Below the pieces are notes generated by a model. The model was given only the letters and a program-made list of their open reading frames with translations, did not search any database and was not told the DNA's origin. Shown piece by piece: positions 62,801 to 64,000 of a stretch of 64,000 nt of DNA. The position numbers were made by a program, and so were the translations under genes. The stretch comes from Prosapia bicincta (lineage: Eukaryota > Arthropoda > Insecta > Hemiptera > Cercopidae): positions 130,745,731 through 130,809,730 of the forward strand of contig JBAIZL010000006.1 of the NCBI GenBank assembly GCA_036971475.1, read 5' to 3'. Within the stretch, counting starts at the first letter, position 1. Every line of letters begins with the position of its first letter.

Positions 62801-63120
62801 TGATTTTAAAATTATGCATTAATAAATTCCTTATAGTAAACCATAAAAGACTAAGAGTGTTACAGCCAATCTTCATAGTTCATCATAATCTTCAAAATTC
62901 TATCGAGTTCTTGGTAATGACTTTCAAGGATTATAACAACTCATTGATTTCACAACTTCTAACAGTGCTCTACTTATGTAACTATTCTACTATATAAAAA
63001 AAATGTTGAAGGAAACAGCCCAACTATAGTTTGTTTTAATGTTAAAATTATTTTCAAAACATCAAGCAGAATAACTAACATGATCAACTAAATGTAAGTA
63101 TGTATATTATTAAAGGAATA
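59884..63120. other. AT-rich stretch, no gene seen
   Basis: No ORF above chance length (60,352-60,549 and 62,800-62,997 are unrecognised), no transposon homology and no tandem arrays. Confidence 0.5.
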
Positions 63121-63745
63121 TAGTATGAAGCTACAGCATAGTGGATAATCCAATCTTTGCAATTCCAATAGATCTATTTCCCATGCAAAAACATAGTTTC
63201 TACCTATTTCCATTACCACGGAGTAACTGTAATGAGTACATCAATCCCTAATTTTTTTTAAAATTTCTTTAAATATTAGAGAAAATAATTATTGTAACAA
63301 TTTGTAATCCAAACCAGCGGTGCATCCAGAATTTCGACATTTTAAAGACATCTACAACAGGAGGGGACATCAACATGTTTAGATACTTCAGTGTACCTAC
63401 TTTGTTTTACTTTAGGACGCCAACTCAACAACTTTGTAAAATTAACAGATATTCCTGAAGCTTTTTATTGCTGATGCATTTAAATATTAACATTTTAATT
63501 TGCTTATTAACTAATGCGCTTTATACTTCAGGCACAAATGAAACTACAGCATGGTGAGTAGATCCACTGATTCCAATAGATTTATTACAGGCAAGTGCTC
63601 TGCCCAAATAATAACATAGTTTCTACCTATTTCCATTACCTCGGAATAACTTTAATGAGTACCGCAATCCCTATGACACATTTATTCAAAATCCAATAAA
63701 CAAAGGAAAATATTTATTGTATTTATTTGTAACCAGACAAAAATT
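63121..63745. repeat. Direct repeat pair about 410 bp apart
   Basis: 63,125-63,330 and 63,532-63,735 share catagtttctacctatttcc, attac(c/t)... cgga(g/a)taact and aatgagta. They are diverged copies of an unidentified element; no coding content. From 63,746 to the end nothing is recognised. Confidence 0.6.
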
Positions 63746-64000
63746 TTCCCAACTCAACTTGGTGCGAATGCATTTTCAGACCCATCTTTATATGAACCTT
63801 TTTTGTTAGTTTTGCATGTTGATCCATCTCCTGAAGTATTTTTGTTTCCATGTTACTCACACTGTATTTATATTTGGAACATAAGAGTGTTGCTATGCAA
63901 CAAGAACTGAATACAAAATGTGTTATTTTAGAGTGTAGATCTGGCTTAGTGTTTTTACTGATGAGAGGACTACCTCTTCAGGCTTACGGCCGCCGTGATC

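Overview
The window looks like repeat-dense nuclear DNA from an arthropod, probably an insect. It is AT-rich and has almost no long ORFs outside repeats. It contains spliced exons with GT-AG junctions, many microsatellites, four unrelated long tandem-repeat families, and decayed copies of insect-type transposons (Jockey-like and RNase H-bearing non-LTR elements, a mariner-like transposase with an insect HTH, piggyBac-like elements, an LTR-element gag/protease). A hemipteran is my guess from the transposon types; nothing here proves it. There are no CRISPR arrays, operons or rRNA genes.

Region 1 to 30 kb is a duplicated gene locus. The one gene I can assemble completely is on the minus strand at 18,390-22,582. 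It has four exons, all joined in phase 0: a signal-peptide exon, an 87-nt exon, an 861-nt exon and a 90-nt exon with the stop. They encode a 362-residue, lysine-rich, probably secreted protein of unknown function with three N-glycosylation sequons and three cysteines. Exons 3 and 4 recur 11,976 bp to the left (6,414-7,799) with only two amino-acid differences in exon 3, and a third first exon with its own TATA box is at 777-827, its gene running off the left edge. The copies are mixed with an 84-bp tandem array (1,775-4,058), a stray piece of that array next to the middle gene copy, Jockey-like fragments, a fragment of an SR-protein-kinase exon, a 54-bp array and large CA/GT/AT microsatellites.

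Region 23.6 to 43.8 kb is mostly non-genic: a segment absent from the left-hand duplicate that holds a foldback palindrome, a deleted mariner-like transposase and a 66-bp satellite with a trimer higher-order pattern; a tandem duplication around AT microsatellites at 30 kb; a GT/CG minisatellite at 32.5 kb; and an 8.7-kb satellite of 134-bp monomers at 35.1-43.8 kb with an internal copy of about 15 monomers.

Region 43.8 to 64 kb holds an LTR-retrotransposon gag/protease relic (46.7-48.0 kb), a 128-bp array with an 850-bp unique tail that has a second family member at 13.1-14.7 kb, a 5'-truncated RNase H-type non-LTR element (53.0-55.4 kb), a TTAA-flanked piggyBac deletion derivative (57,061-58,056), a more decayed piggyBac-like relic (58.8-59.9 kb), and AT-rich DNA without recognisable genes to the end.
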